Notes: a model not told the origin generated them from the sequence alone. Numbered from the stretch's first letter, positions 47,158-58,164 are shown. The stretch: 64,000 bases of DNA from Castanea sativa (GCF_040712315.1 NC_134013.1:34879001-34943000); one strand, 5' to 3'. Made by a program: numbers and translations.

Positions 47158-47382
47158 TTAGCCTTTACAGCATCAGGAACCAAAGAGAACTAAAACCCCC
47201 AAATTGAATTTTTGACCCTTGAACACAAACTACTTTTAAGTAATGGGAATTGGGTTTTTCTTATTTTGGTGAGTAAAATTGATGAGATAGTGAAATTGAA
47301 GACATGGGTATTGTTTTTCTCTAGTTCAATTTCTCGGTAACCAAACAGAATAATTTTATTTTGCACAAAAAAAAAAAACAAA

Positions 47383-47499
47383 CCTGATGGAAAATGGTGT
47401 GGAGGCAGTGGAGGCGCAGAGCAAACCGCGTAGCCTGATGGAAAATGGTGTGGAGGCAGTGGAGGCGCAGAGCAAACCGCGTAGCCTGATGGAAAATGG
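47383..47499. repeat. ~51-bp tandem repeat, two and a partial copy
   Basis: CCTGATGGAAAATGGTGTGG followed by AGGCAGTGGAGGCGCAGAGC is repeated at 47383 and 47434, with a partial third copy from 47485. On the minus strand it translates to a repeated HHFPSGYAVCSAPPLPP, but no gene is supported. It lies just inside the right MULE end. Confidence 0.8.
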
Positions 47500-47691
47500 T
47501 GGAGACTGGTGAGTACGAAGAGGGTGAGTGAGTGAGAGTGGAGAGGGTGAGCGAGTGAGAGAGGCTGAGGTTCGGTGTGTGAGAGTGAGGGAGAGTGAGA
47601 GAGAGTGAGAGAGAGGGAGAGTGACAGAGAGTCTGTTGTGTTAGAGAGAGAGGAGAGCTGTGTGAGAGGCGTTAAATTTGAAAAAAACCCA

Positions 47692-47978
47692 AATTTAAAT
47701 CGAGTCTCACAAACTCGGTTTCTCATTTTCCACGTGGCACAACCACGTCAGATCCAGATGGCCACGTCACATAAATCGAGTCTCTAAGACTCGATTTACA
47801 GGTGGAGGCCACCTGGCAAAAACGCCACATCAAACAGACAAAACCGAGCCTTAAAGACTCGATTTTTAGCTCAAAATCCAGCGCCTAAGACTCGAGATGT
47901 TAGTTTATAATATACTTTGCAAACCGGGCCTGCTAACTATATAGTTAGCAACTGAGGGTTATTTTGCTATTTCGTCCC
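47692..47978 (-). repeat. Right terminal inverted repeat of the large MULE
   Basis: Inverse match to 22620-22945 (see there). Immediately inside it lies a GAGAGTGAGTGAGAG-rich stretch (47520-47640) like the one preceding the internal block at 33955. Confidence 0.8.
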
Positions 47979-47985
47979 AATAATT
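47976..47985. repeat. Right target-site repeat of the large MULE
   Basis: CCCAATAATT, identical to 22610-22619. Its first three bases coincide with the inverse of the GGG terminus. Confidence 0.65.
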
Positions 47986-48547
47986 GTTAAAACATACTCA
48001 CCCTGGTGCCCCACACATCTAATACAAAACACTATTTGATTTCTGCTATGAAAAATAATGTGAACTGCTACCCGATTTTCACCAATAAAAATATCAAATT
48101 AAAGAAATATTTGCGCATCGACCACAAGTCTTTGTTTTATGATTATGTGTTGTGATTAGGAACTTGCTTTCACTAGACGACAGACTAGCAACATTGTTCC
48201 TAAATGACTCCAATCTGATAGGAGTAATGAGATCTAGATCGTAAATTGGGCTGTAAAAGTATATAGTGTCCTGGGGTTTTCAACTTTATTCCAAAGATAT
48301 GTCTTTAATGATCCACAGTTTTCCAAAATAATTTTCCAAAACACAAAACACGTTTTCTAATCTTTCAACATTTCCCTGCTTGTGAAAATAATTGTTGTAC
48401 CGGTGCGAAACTACTCTATAAGTAAAAGTGTTTGTGAGATGTGGGGTAAAAAAGTCAATACTGTACCGGAGGCTATATCAGTTTGGCCAGCGGTACGATA
48501 TATTTTGGGTACCAACCAATATCGGTGTACCGTTTCGGATTTACCGC

Positions 48548-48550
<3 letters not shown>

Positions 48551-48582
<32 letters not shown>

Positions 48583-48602
48583 ATACACACACACACACAC
48601 AC
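48551..48602. repeat. (AT)n(AC)n microsatellite
   Basis: About 14 TA repeats followed by TGTTATAC and about nine AC repeats. Confidence 0.9.
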
Positions 48603-49824
48603 AAAATCTCTAGAACCATGTTTACAAGATTATTCACAATTCTTCTGTCCTAAGAAGCATAGAAATTACAACACAAAGTAACAACTTTGCCGAGGTAATT
48701 CATCATTAGAGAAAAGTTATAGATGCACAACAAGTATAAATTGGTCTCATTTTTCTTTAGTGGAATTGAATAAACATAATGCTGAAATTAGATTTCATAA
48801 TGAACCTGTAAAATTGTCTCTCCAAGGAAAGAGACAACCCCCCTTATAACAAATGAAAGTAAACCAAAATTAATTATAAAAAAAACATAGAAATAAATTT
48901 CAGAGTATACAAACTAAAAAAAAAAAAAGCAACAAAACTGAAAAAGAAAATAAATAAATTCTATGTTTTGCATCAAGAAATTTTGAAGAATGACATGATG
49001 GAACAATTGCAAGATACTTGTATAAAAATACCAATTTCTAAAACCTTATGCAAAACTTATATCACACAATGGCAATGATTTTCAAATTTGATTAAGACAA
49101 ACTTCTACCTGAGAGTGAGAAGCTGAGACTTGAGACAAAGAATGAGAAGCTGAGACATAGCAGAGTGAGAAGCCGAGACAGAGTAGAGTGAGAGACAGAG
49201 AAGCCAAGAGATGAGAGACACAAAGCAGCTAAGAGAGAGAGAGCGTGAGAGAAAGAAAGAAAGAAAGAGGGTTGTGCGTCTGGGACTTAGGGTTAGAATT
49301 AGGTTTAGCACAATTATCATATTGCTCTTGAAAATTTGTCAAAATTTCAACAAAAAAAAGTGGCTTGGAGTGTTTCGGGCGTTCGGTATGGCCGGATTTC
49401 ACCGGTACTGCCAGTACGTGTCCAGTACAACCGGTATACTTTTTGGTACGAAACAGAGGGGTACCTATATCAGTGCACTGGCCAATACGATACAGTACGG
49501 TATCTGCTTCACTGGTGTGGGGGGTAAGGACTAGGGTTCAAGTCTCTATGAGGGAGTTTTACACACATATACACTTAGATTAAGCTAGAGTAGAAATTCC
49601 ATCTTGTATAAAAAAAGAAAAAAAAAACAATTGTTGTGAATGATTTCTCTTTAATTGCTCATAACATTTTTAAATCAAATATCAACATGTGTCGAAGTGT
49701 GATTGGCTTTTAGGTATTGTTTATAATTTCTATTAAATGACACTTGGAATATTTTCATTGGTCTTTGAATAGTGACAATGAACTCCACAAAGTACCATGT
49801 GGCATTTTGTAATTAGCTGCTTTG

Positions 49825-49829
49825 AATGT
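49825..49829. repeat. Target-site duplication AATGT, left (element B)
   Basis: AATGT directly before the left LTR; identical AATGT at 61085-61089 directly after the right LTR. Confidence 0.9.
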
Positions 49830-50494
49830 TGATGATACCAAAAATCGTCAGTGAGCTACAAGGTCCTCACGTGCTCCAAACAAGACCTGCACAACACAAA
49901 CGAAAGAAGAAGAATCTACGAAGAGTACCAGTATAGTACCGGCCGAATACCCTCTAACGGTCAAGTTAGAGAAATTCTCACAACTCTAGAGTGCTAGAGC
50001 TGGGGTGAATTATGCGTACCTTGGCTTGTGAGAGTTTTGAGATATTTATAGTAGCGTAAAGTTGACATCCATTCCTTGGCGGAGAAGATCTTTCCTTGCA
50101 GGGAAGATCATCATTAAGGCGCGTACTTTGCGGGGTCCTTTCCTTATAGGAATCCTTTTAATCAGGGTTAGTCATGGGGTACAAGATATTTTCTTATACA
50201 CATAGTCATGGGGGCCAAGAAAGGCCATGCTAGACCCACCACAAGTTTCTCCCTCACCGCCAGCTTTATGTCGTCTTTGGTGTTTAGGTTGTTTTGCACA
50301 GATGTCGTCAGAGAATAAATGGAGCCGTCGACTTGTGGTACTGTCAGCTTCCCTTTCGCTTAATGTACAAATGAAGTTGATGGGTAGTGTCGTCAGCTTC
50401 TTATCAAGCTATCGACTGCCCCCCTGTACCAAGCTGACGAGCTCGTCAGCCTCATGTGTAGACGGGTTCAAATAAATTAGAATCGTCCTTATCA
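49830..50494 (-). repeat. 3' LTR of element B
   Basis: Begins TGATGATACC and ends GTCCTTATCA on the plus strand. Aligns along its length with 60414-61084. Shared landmarks include CTCCAAACAAGACCTGCA, TTGACATCCATTCCTTGG and TGCCCCCC followed by GTACCAAGCTGACGAG. Confidence 0.93.
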
Positions 50495-50512
50495 GTTGCC
50501 CCCTACTCCATA
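50495..50512 (-). other. Polypurine tract of element B
   Basis: The minus strand reads GGAGTAGGGGGCAAC immediately upstream of the 3' LTR, a purine-rich primer for plus-strand DNA synthesis. Confidence 0.6.
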
Positions 50513-50695
50513 GCCTCATCAGCTTTAGCTGACGGGTTATGGAGTTTGATTTGCAGCTTTCCATGTGTCCAAAAATGGTGCGCTCATTAATGGTTCCTCG
50601 AGCAGCCATTATTTAATGCTTAGGCCACGTGGCATAAGCTCCTTGGCTCTGTACCTGAACCAAAATATCGCTTCTTTTCTCGTGTATCTTCGTCT

Positions 50696-50703
50696 TATAA
50701 ATA
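50696..50703 (+). promoter_or_regulatory. TATA box of the antisense accessory gene (element B)
   Basis: TATAAATA on the plus strand, about 250 bases before the ATG at 50953. A pyrimidine-rich leader and a likely leader intron follow (donor GTAAGT at 50837, acceptor CTTGTAG at 50944). It lies outside the LTR, so the accessory gene may be expressed from its own promoter. Confidence 0.5.
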
Positions 50704-50952
50704 TCTCATTCCCCTCCTCATTTTTCCTGTTTCATCTTCATTGATTCTAAGAGAAAGAGAGCTTGTCATTCTTACTTATCTTGTTTCCGTCAACTTTACT
50801 TAGATCGCTAGTCCTCAAGGAACTACCACTAAATACGTAAGTCTCCTTTCATCTTCTTCATTTTTTTTTTCGTTATCCTCGTTAGGTGCTAATTTTAGAG
50901 AGACCGTCAACTTTAGGTTCTTAGAATACCTCCGCCGCTTGTAGGTGAATAG

Positions 50953-53900
50953 ATGTCTAGAGAAGCAATGAGTGAGCAGTTGTCAATCCGTGAAGGAGCA
51001 AGCTACGACGAAGTCTTTCAGTTAGGTCGTGAGCCCGAAAAGGGCTTTTCCTGGTCGTCAGAGAGGGAACCGTCAGCACATTCTCCCACGAAGAAGAAAA
51101 GAGTTACGATGGAGAGGTAGGTGAAGGAGAAGAGGGAGAAGAGGATGACAAGGAAGAGGTTGAGGGTGACGATAGGGCTACTGAGGGAGATAATTCAAGA
51201 AGCCTAGATGATGGCCATACCCATCCGTTTATTCTGCCCAAGATATGGACCGTCAACAATTTCAGGTCGATGATGACACTTAATATTTTTAAGGACCTAA
51301 GGTATCGTTACCAAATTCCTAAAAATATCCCCATCTGTCTCCCTGAGAAGTTTGAGAAGTGTTATTCGGGGAACACTGCAGACGTCGGCATGTATGATGC
51401 CATGTTTGCTACCAAGCTGAGGCTGTTGCTAACAGCATTACATCGTCAGTTGGCCAATTTTTTGAGAATATCTATCAGCCAGAAAGCTCCCAACGCTTGG
51501 AGGATATTTATTGGGGCTGAAATTCTCTAGGGTCGTCTTAGCGGAGGAAACAATCAGCTTACATTGGACGAGTTCTTTTGGTGATATCAACCTTAACACA
51601 TCGTCTCGTCCTAAGGAATATTCTATTTTGCTGCAAGGAAGAAAACATTTAGGTTGGTATCAGACATGCCTAACTCCAATAGGAAGTGGAATAGTAGATA
51701 TTTCTGCTAAGGACATATTTTATGTAATTGGCTAATCCTTTGACAAAATGCACTTTACTTGTAATTGGGTAGATCTAAGATGTGTTCAATACTTCAAGAA
51801 ACATATTGTTCAAGCCAAGTATTAAAGCAATGAAAATTGGACCAAGAAACAAATGAAGAAGAGCTGTTCATTGAAGCTGGACAGATAGCTTGATAGCTGC
51901 CGACAGATAGCTATCTATTAAAGTCTCGACAGTTGTAGACAGATAGCTATCTATCGAGAATTACAAAATCAGAATTTTCAGATCTAATTTTTGGCCCATG
52001 TTGACATGTATGTGTATGGTTTTTTTCTCACAACCCTAAACATATATAAGGTTTATTTTAAAGGCCGTCACATAAGAGAATACAAGGAGAACACATGCAA
52101 AAGGTGACCAATGCTTTATTCTCTCCAAAAAGAAGCTACTGCATCTTTGCGCCTTAGGGTTTTGTAACCAAGTGCTTCTTAATCTTCATTGTTGATGAAG
52201 TGAAGACATTTGCAGCCAACATTCTTCTTTCTCAAGTTGATGAGTGAGTCACGTACTAGGATCCATGCATCAAAGGGTGGTATTCATATATTGAAGAGTT
52301 CAGAGGTTCTGAAGTGGTAGAAGGTTTCTATTGTAAGTTCATCTACGGGGATTGTACTAGATCTAAAACTTCTCTTTATTATAGTGGATTGCTTTTCAGG
52401 ATGGTTTCCTCCCAAGTTTTTTTACTGTGAAACTAGTTTTTTCATTGGTTTTCCTAGGTCATCATATTTTGTCTTATTTAATTTTCCATTGAGCATGATA
52501 TTGACATGATATTGATGTTTGTTTTTTTTAACAATTTTTATTCATAATAAATCTAATTAACAACTTGGGTTTAAAATTTGTTATTTTATCAACCACGGTC
52601 TAAATTTCCAACAATTTCTTTGTACAAGGGACGAATTGAGTATATCGTCCAGAAGAGTGGGTTACCACGCCTCATGGTTTTGACAACACTTGGGGCATTG
52701 TTAAGGAATTAGGTTTAGCGCCGTCTGCTTTCACTTTTTTCTATATCTTGTTAGATTTAACGTCGTCTACTCTTTTAATCTGATGATGCCATCTCCTTCT
52801 TTTTTCAATGAGCGTCCGTCCTCATCTAACTGAAGAGCAAGAGGACTTCATCCGTCGGGTCCTTGAAGTTCCATTTGGGGAACGGAAGTGTAGGTACTTG
52901 ATTACCCTTGATAGTCTAGACATTTATTGTGGTGGTTCGGAGCCGACACTAGCAGCCCGTAGACTAAAAAATTATTCTTGTCAACGTAAGTATTTCGTCG
53001 CTTTCCTTTTGCCCGTCATCATTTGCATGCATCTATGTATCTAACTTCGTCAGTCATCCTTTGCAAAAATGGAGGAAGCCAAATTGAGAGCCTCAATGAG
53101 GACGTCAGCTGCCACCCGCAAAAGAGAAGAGAAGGGTAAGGAGGTGGCGTCCTTGTCAACTCTTAAGGTTGTTGGGAAGGGGGCGCCCAAGCGTAATGCT
53201 GAAGGGAAGGAGGACCAGCCTTCAAAGAAGGGCAAGGTTACCCCCTTAACTGACAAACAACTAAAGAAGTCATCACCTTCCAAGCAAGGTCATGGGGTTG
53301 GCAAAGGCCTGATGATGGCGTCAGGCCCCATCAGCCAAGAAACTTGTCGTCTCCTTACTCATAAGGATTACGCCGTCGAGATGGTTGAGTCGATCGTCAA
53401 GGAGACAAACTTAGATCCTTGTGGTAATCAGGAGACCAAGGACCTGGGGTCATTAGGTCTTTTTAACCTTACTAGGGTACGTCTCTTCCTTTGACACATA
53501 CACCACATGACTCTCCTTTTTTTTTAGCTAATGGTTATCTCGATTTGCAGGCAATGGTGCATATAAAGGCCCTCCAAGACAGGTGCGTTACCGAGGAAGG
53601 GGTGATCCATCGCCTTAAAAAATGTAACGAGACCCTAACCAACAGGTAAGCACAGTACAAGGAGGCCCTTCACATTCTGAATAAGGAGGTGGAGGATTTG
53701 AAATAAAAGGCGACGGAGGGAACAAATCTTAGAGAAAAGGTTGATGAGGCAAAGGCAAATTTAGAGAAGGAGCTGACAGCTCTCTACGAGCAGGTAAAGA
53801 CGGCCAGAATTGATGCCGTGACGGAGTTCAAGGCTTCACAAGATTTTATTGACTCTTGCGTTGTCTATTATGGTGATGGGTTTGAGGACTGCCTAAAACC

Positions 53901-54141
53901 GGCCCAGTCCGTCTACCCATACTTGGATTTTTCCAAGGTCAGCATGGATGATCCCTTGCCATCTACTCCAGCTGGCGACACTATCCCTGAGGAGAATGAC
54001 GACTCTACCCAGTCAGAGTGGGATCCAAAGGATGATAGCGTTGTTCTCGCTCAACTTGCTATGGAGAAGCCTGATGCTTCTTTAACCTTGTCCTATGAAG
54101 CTCAAGATGTTGAAGATCCAGGACCCTTTTGCCAAGGATGA
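50953..54141 (+). pseudogene. Antisense accessory gene of element B, interrupted by a solo LTR
   Basis: Runs opposite to gag-pol. Pieces: 50953-51120 (MSREAMSEQLSIREG), an acidic stretch in another frame, 51180-51704 (NNFRSMMTLNIFKDLRYRYQ, then PEKFEKCYSGNTADVGMYDA), which continues after the solo LTR at 52614, a segment at 52808-52985 (LTEEQEDFIRRVLEVPFGER), a basic segment (53069-53480), and a coiled coil (53554-54141) ending in VSMDDPLPSTPAGDTIPEEN. At least one intron is visible (GTACGTC near 53477 to TTTGCAG near 53551). Stops inside the coiled coil include a TAA at 53704. The layout matches the element A accessory gene. Function unknown. Confidence 0.7.
51705..52613 (+). mobile_element. 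Copia-type solo LTR nested in element B
   Basis: Starts TGCTAAGGACATATTTTATG and ends AAATTTCCAACA (TG...CA). ATTTC directly precedes (51700-51704) and follows (52614-52618) it, a perfect 5-bp duplication. Removing it reunites the accessory ORF. It contains a CATATATAAGG promoter motif (near 52029) and the TGGTTTCCTCCCAAG...TTTTCCTAGGTCATCAT region shared with the Copia-type LTR at 14931. No pol. Confidence 0.85.
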
Positions 54142-54419
54142 CGAGAATCATTTAGCCCAGAACGTTTAGGATCCTTAGCTTTTTTGTTTTTCATAATTTA
54201 CTATGCACTTCGTCCATTTTCTAGACAATGTTAATGCCCTTTTGTTTTTGGGCTTTTTATTGTAAACACTTTTTTATGTTGTGGCATTCTTCTATATCTG
54301 TTGCTTTAGTTGATCTCTATGTATTTGCTTGTGATAAGCATATGTGTCTTGATTGGATGTGCTTTCTGTCATGTGAATGTGTTCTCCTTAAGGACTTTGC
54401 ATATTTATTTTTGGATGCT

Positions 54420-54950
54420 AGGACAGACCCGTCCACTTGTGGACTTAGACTTGTCCACTTGTGGACTTAATAAGCTCGTCCATTCGTTGACTAAACTCGT
54501 CCACTTCTGGGCTTTACAAGTTCGTCCACTTGTGGACTTGATAATTTCGTCCATTTGTGGACTTGATAAACTTGTCCACTTGTGGACTTAATAACCTCGC
54601 CCACTTTGTGGATCTTAGTAGTGAACTCGTCCACTTGTAGGCTTGGTAGTGATAAATTCGTTCACTTTGTGGACTTAATAATAAACTTGTTCGCCTGTGG
54701 ACTCAGTGATAAACTTGTCCACTTTGTGAACTCAGTAATAAACCTGTCCACTTGTGGAATTAGTAATAAACTCGTCCACTTTGTAGACTAAATAATAAAC
54801 TCATCCATTTTGAGGACGTATTAATAAACCCATCCACTTTGTGGACTTAGTAATAAACTCGCCCACTTTGTGGACTTAGTAATAAACTCGTCCACTTTGT
54901 GGACTTAATAATAAACTCATCCACTTTGTGGACTTTGTAATAAACTCGTA
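54420..54950. repeat. ~27-30-bp tandem repeat with palindromic core (element B)
   Basis: About 18 imperfect copies of CTCGTCCACTTGTGGACTTA followed by ATAATAAA. The core GTCCAC(TT)GTGGAC is an inverted repeat. Occupies the same position, between the end of pol and the antisense gene, as the 152-bp array of element A. Confidence 0.9.
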
Positions 54951-55145
54951 AAACATGTACACAGGTTATATCTGAATAACTCCTCTTATTGTGATGAATG
55001 CATATATAAGTAGAGAATTGTTCCAAAAAGAATAAAACTTTTCCCCTTGGGCTTAAAAAGTATTGTAGATAAGTTGACTAAAAGAAATTCCAAAAAAAGA
55101 AAATAAACTGAAAATGAGGAATAGCGTCCTTCATGTTGTCTTCTA

Positions 55146-56422
55146 TTAGTAGTACTTCCTAAGATGCTCAACGTTCCACGGATGGCGTAATTTTTGTCTG
55201 TCAAGTGTCACCAAGTAGTAAGTCCCTTTCCTCTGCCACGACGTGACTCTATAAGATCCTTCCCAATTAGGTTCAAGCTTTCCTTGGGATGGATCTCTCG
55301 TAGTGCCTATGACCTTCCTTAAAACGAGATCTCCAACCTGGAAGTCCATGTGCTTGACTTGGCATTGTAATGCTTGGCCATAAGGTCTTGATATCTTCCT
55401 AGCCTCTACTTAGCTGTTGCCCTTACTTCGTCCACTAGGTCAAGCTATAAACGTATAGCCTCATCATTCCTCCTCTCATCGTGATTGTCCACCCTCTAGC
55501 TTGTAAGCCCGACCTTAACCAGGATGATTTACATGCTTCCGTATGCTAGTCGAAATGGCGTTTCTCCTGTGGGAGTTTTGGCTGTCATCTTGTACGCCCA
55601 TAGTACGCTTGGCAACTCTTTGGGCCACACACCCTTTACCCCCTCGAGTCGAGTCTTGATGATCCAAAGCAAGAATTGGTTGGTGACCTCAACTTATCTG
55701 TTAGCCTAAGGGTGGGCAAGGGAGGAGTAGTGGTTCTTGATCCCTAACTATGAGCAAAAGCCCCTGAATGAGTCGTTGTCGAACTACTTCTCATTGTCTG
55801 ACACCAAGACCTTAAGGATCCCATATCTGCAAATGATGTTTTTCCAAATGAAGTTTCGTACGTTCTTCTCTATGATTGTGGCTAGGGCTTCAGCTTCTAC
55901 CCATTTGGTGAAATAGTCTATGCCGACTATTAGGAACCTTAGCTGCCTCATTACTACTAAGAATGGGCCCATGATGTCTAGTCCCCATTGAGCAAAAGGC
56001 CACAAGGCCGCCATAGGGGTGAGCTCTTCCGCCGACTGCTAGATGTCGTTGCTAAACCTTTGGCACTTGTCACAGGCTTCAACATAGGCCTGTTCATCCT
56101 TCTACATGATAGGCCAGTAGTACATGGCTTGAATCATTTTGTGCACCAAAGACCGTGATCCTAAGTGGTTCTTGCAGATGCCTTCATGGAATTCTCTCAT
56201 GACATAGTCTGTTTCTTCGGGGCTCAAGCATCTTAGATACGGGTGGGAGAAGCCTCTCTTGTAAAGGATGTCCTTTATCATGACGAATCGTGCTACCTGG
56301 ACCTTTAGCTTCCTCCCAGCCTCCTTACTATTGGGTAGTGTGGCGTCTTTTAAATAAGAGACTATCGGCGTAGTCCAGTTCCTTCCCAAGTTTATTTCCT
56401 GTATACTGAAGTCATTGATCAA
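55146..56422 (-). pseudogene. Integrase region of element B pol
   Basis: The zinc-binding part is at 56102-56422 (FHEGICKNHLGSRSLVHKMI with the His pair). The catalytic core start is at 55784-56014 (WPFAQWGLDIMGPF, VGIDYFTKWVEAEALA, VLVSDN), and the C-terminal domain is at 55146-55349 (VGDLVLRKVIGTTRDPSQGK, PNWEGSYRV). Two TAG stops (56102-56104, 56039-56041) interrupt the stretch between zinc finger and core, and the segment at 55350-55780 has several breaks. Not functional as written. Confidence 0.88.
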
Positions 56423-57243
56423 AGGTGAAAGCTAAACAAAAGAAAGTACCTTCCCGAAGATAAGCATATGTTCTGCGGATGTGGCTTTAGCAAGATGATC
56501 AGCTTGTTCGTTCTCCTCCTTTGGGATTTGGACAAACTGGGCACGTAACTCGCTTGCTCGATTCTGAACTTGCTCTTGGCACTTCTTCATTTTTTCGCCT
56601 TTGCACTTGTAGTCACCGTTTATCTATAATCACATTTATTGCTCCCGCAGCTTTAGCAAGGTCTAGTCCTACCACCAATGCTTTGTACTTGGCCTCACTG
56701 TTTGTTATTGGGAAGTCGGGACGAACCATGCACTCAACTTTGTCTCCTTCAGGGGAATAGAGCACTACATCGGCCCCTCCAGCCTAACTGTTAGATGACC
56801 CATCCATGTGAATGCTTCATTGATGATGTTCTTCTGCCCCCTGGCCTTCCATATTAGTGAACTCCGCGATGAAGTCGACGATTACTTGCCCTTTTATGGA
56901 GGTACGCAGGTGGTATTGTACATCGAACTCACTCAGTTTTATTACCTATAGCGCTATTCTTTTGGTGGCTTCAGGACTACTCATTGCTCGCGGTAGAGGC
57001 TTATCAGTCAGGACTATGATAGTGTGAGCCTAGAAATATGGCTTTAGCTTTCGGACATGCAGTAACTAAAGTGAAAGCTAGCTTCTCCATCGGTGGGTAT
57101 TTTTCCTTCGCACCTCAAAGTGCTCGGCTAGTGTAGTACACAGGCCTTTGGGCCCTATTTTCCTTCCTGACCAAGGCTGCGCTAATGGCAACTGGAGATA
57201 CTGCTAAGTAAAGGAACAAATTCCTCTCTAAGCTTGGAGGGAC
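56423..57243 (-). pseudogene. RNase H region of element B pol
   Basis: The minus strand carries HMDGSSNS, a TAG, then AGGADVVLYSPEGDKVECMV and DFPITNSEAKY (56640-56820), the RNase H core motifs of Tat elements. Further 5' sequence (56830-57200) is out of frame with many stops. Lies between RT and integrase. Confidence 0.75.
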
Positions 57244-58164
57244 TTAGCAATAGTGGGGAAAAAGGTAGGCCTTCAAATCCTCAAACGCCTGCTGACACTT
57301 GGTGGTCCACTCAAAAGACTTCTTCAATGTGCGGAAGAAAGGTAGGCATTTGTCTGTTGCCCATAATACAAACCTATTTAATGCTGCTACTTTGCCGTTG
57401 AGGCTTTGGACTTCCTTTACGTTCCTAGGTGGCGTCATTTCCATAACAGTCCAAACCTTGTTTGGGTTGACTTCGATACCTCTCTGAGACAGCATGACCC
57501 CCAGGAATTTTCCAGCTGTCACCCCGAACGCACACTTGCTCGGATTGAGCTTTATGTTGTAAGAGCGTAGGGTGTTGAAGGTTTCCCTAAGGTCGTTCAA
57601 ATGATCGTCCTCCCTTTAACTTTTTACCAACATGTTGTCAACATAAACTTCGACATTCCTTCTGATCTAATGCGTAAACATCTTGTTCATTAGCCTTTGA
57701 TACGTCGCGTCCATGTTTTTGAGTCCGAATGGCATCACTTTGTAGCAAAATGGCCTTTGGCTTGTGACAAACGAAGTCTTCTCTTGATTGGCTTCATTTA
57801 GCTTGATTTGGTTGTAACCAGAGAAGGCGTTCATGAAGCTTACCAACTGGTGGCAAGCTGTAGAGTCTACGAGAACGTTAATTTGCGGTAGCGGGTAGCT
57901 GTCCTTGCGGCATGCTTTGTTCAGGTCTATAAAGTCTATGCACATTCTCCACTTCCCGTTGGCTTTATTAACCATCACCACATTGGCCAGCCAACCGGGG
58001 TAATATACTTCCCTGATAAAGTTCGTGTCTTGCAATTTATGGACCTCTTCCACCATAGCCTGGTCCCACTCTTGGGCAAACACCCTTTTCTTCTGTCGGA
58101 CAGGTGGAAAAGTAAGCGATAGATTCGACCTATGTTCTATGACTAAGGGATCAATCCCTGGCAT
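57244..58164 (-). pseudogene. Reverse transcriptase region of element B pol, catalytic YVDN
   Basis: Open from 58164 to 57667 with ANGKWRMCIDFIDLNKACRK, SYPLPQINVLVD, MNAFSGYNQIKLNE and MPFGLKNMDATYQRLMNKMF, then a TAG at 57667-57669. The following catalytic motif reads VEVYVDNMLVKS: the second Asp of YVDD is Asn, which would abolish polymerase activity by family knowledge. After another stop, 57600-57244 continues (LNPSKCAFGVTAGKFLGVML, RGIEVNP, VQSLNGKVAALNRFV) into the connection domain. Confidence 0.92.

Larger units (their letters stand above)
22620..47978 (+). mobile_element. Candidate giant Mutator-like element (~25.4 kb) carrying host-gene fragments
   Basis: Left end GGGAGAAAATAGCAAAATAA and the inverse of the right end, GGGACGAAATAGCAAAATAA, begin long inverted repeats. 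Both are adjoined by CCCAATAATT (22610-22619 and 47976-47985; on the right it shares CCC with the repeat end). Inside are a MuDR-type transposase (23464-27436), a PMD gene (43208-46009) and at least seven host-gene fragments. MULEs carrying gene fragments are known as Pack-MULEs. The end-to-end identity is only about 85 percent by eye and internal end-like blocks exist at 27.9 and 33.9 kb, so a composite of several related MULEs is an alternative. Confidence 0.7.
47986..49829. other. Intergenic sequence between the large MULE and element B
   Basis: Contains an (AT)n(AC)n microsatellite at about 48551-48602, TACCGG-rich stretches at 48395-48550 and 49370-49510 that may be ends of an unrecognised element, and a GAGA-rich run (49190-49270). 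No supported gene. Confidence 0.4.

Noticed and set aside
47190..47726. 178-codon minus-strand ORF with repeated HHFPSGYAVCSAPPLPP
   Set aside because: It spans a ~51-bp tandem repeat, a GAGA-rich run and the terminal inverted repeat. No family resemblance.
48395..49510. TACCGG-rich stretches that might be the ends of one DNA transposon
   Set aside because: The two stretches look more like direct than inverted repeats, and no flanking duplication could be found.
49505..49620. SINE-like sequence with a B-box-like GGTTCAAGTCTC and A-rich end
   Set aside because: No convincing A box at the right distance, no target duplication. Similar words are common in plant repeats.
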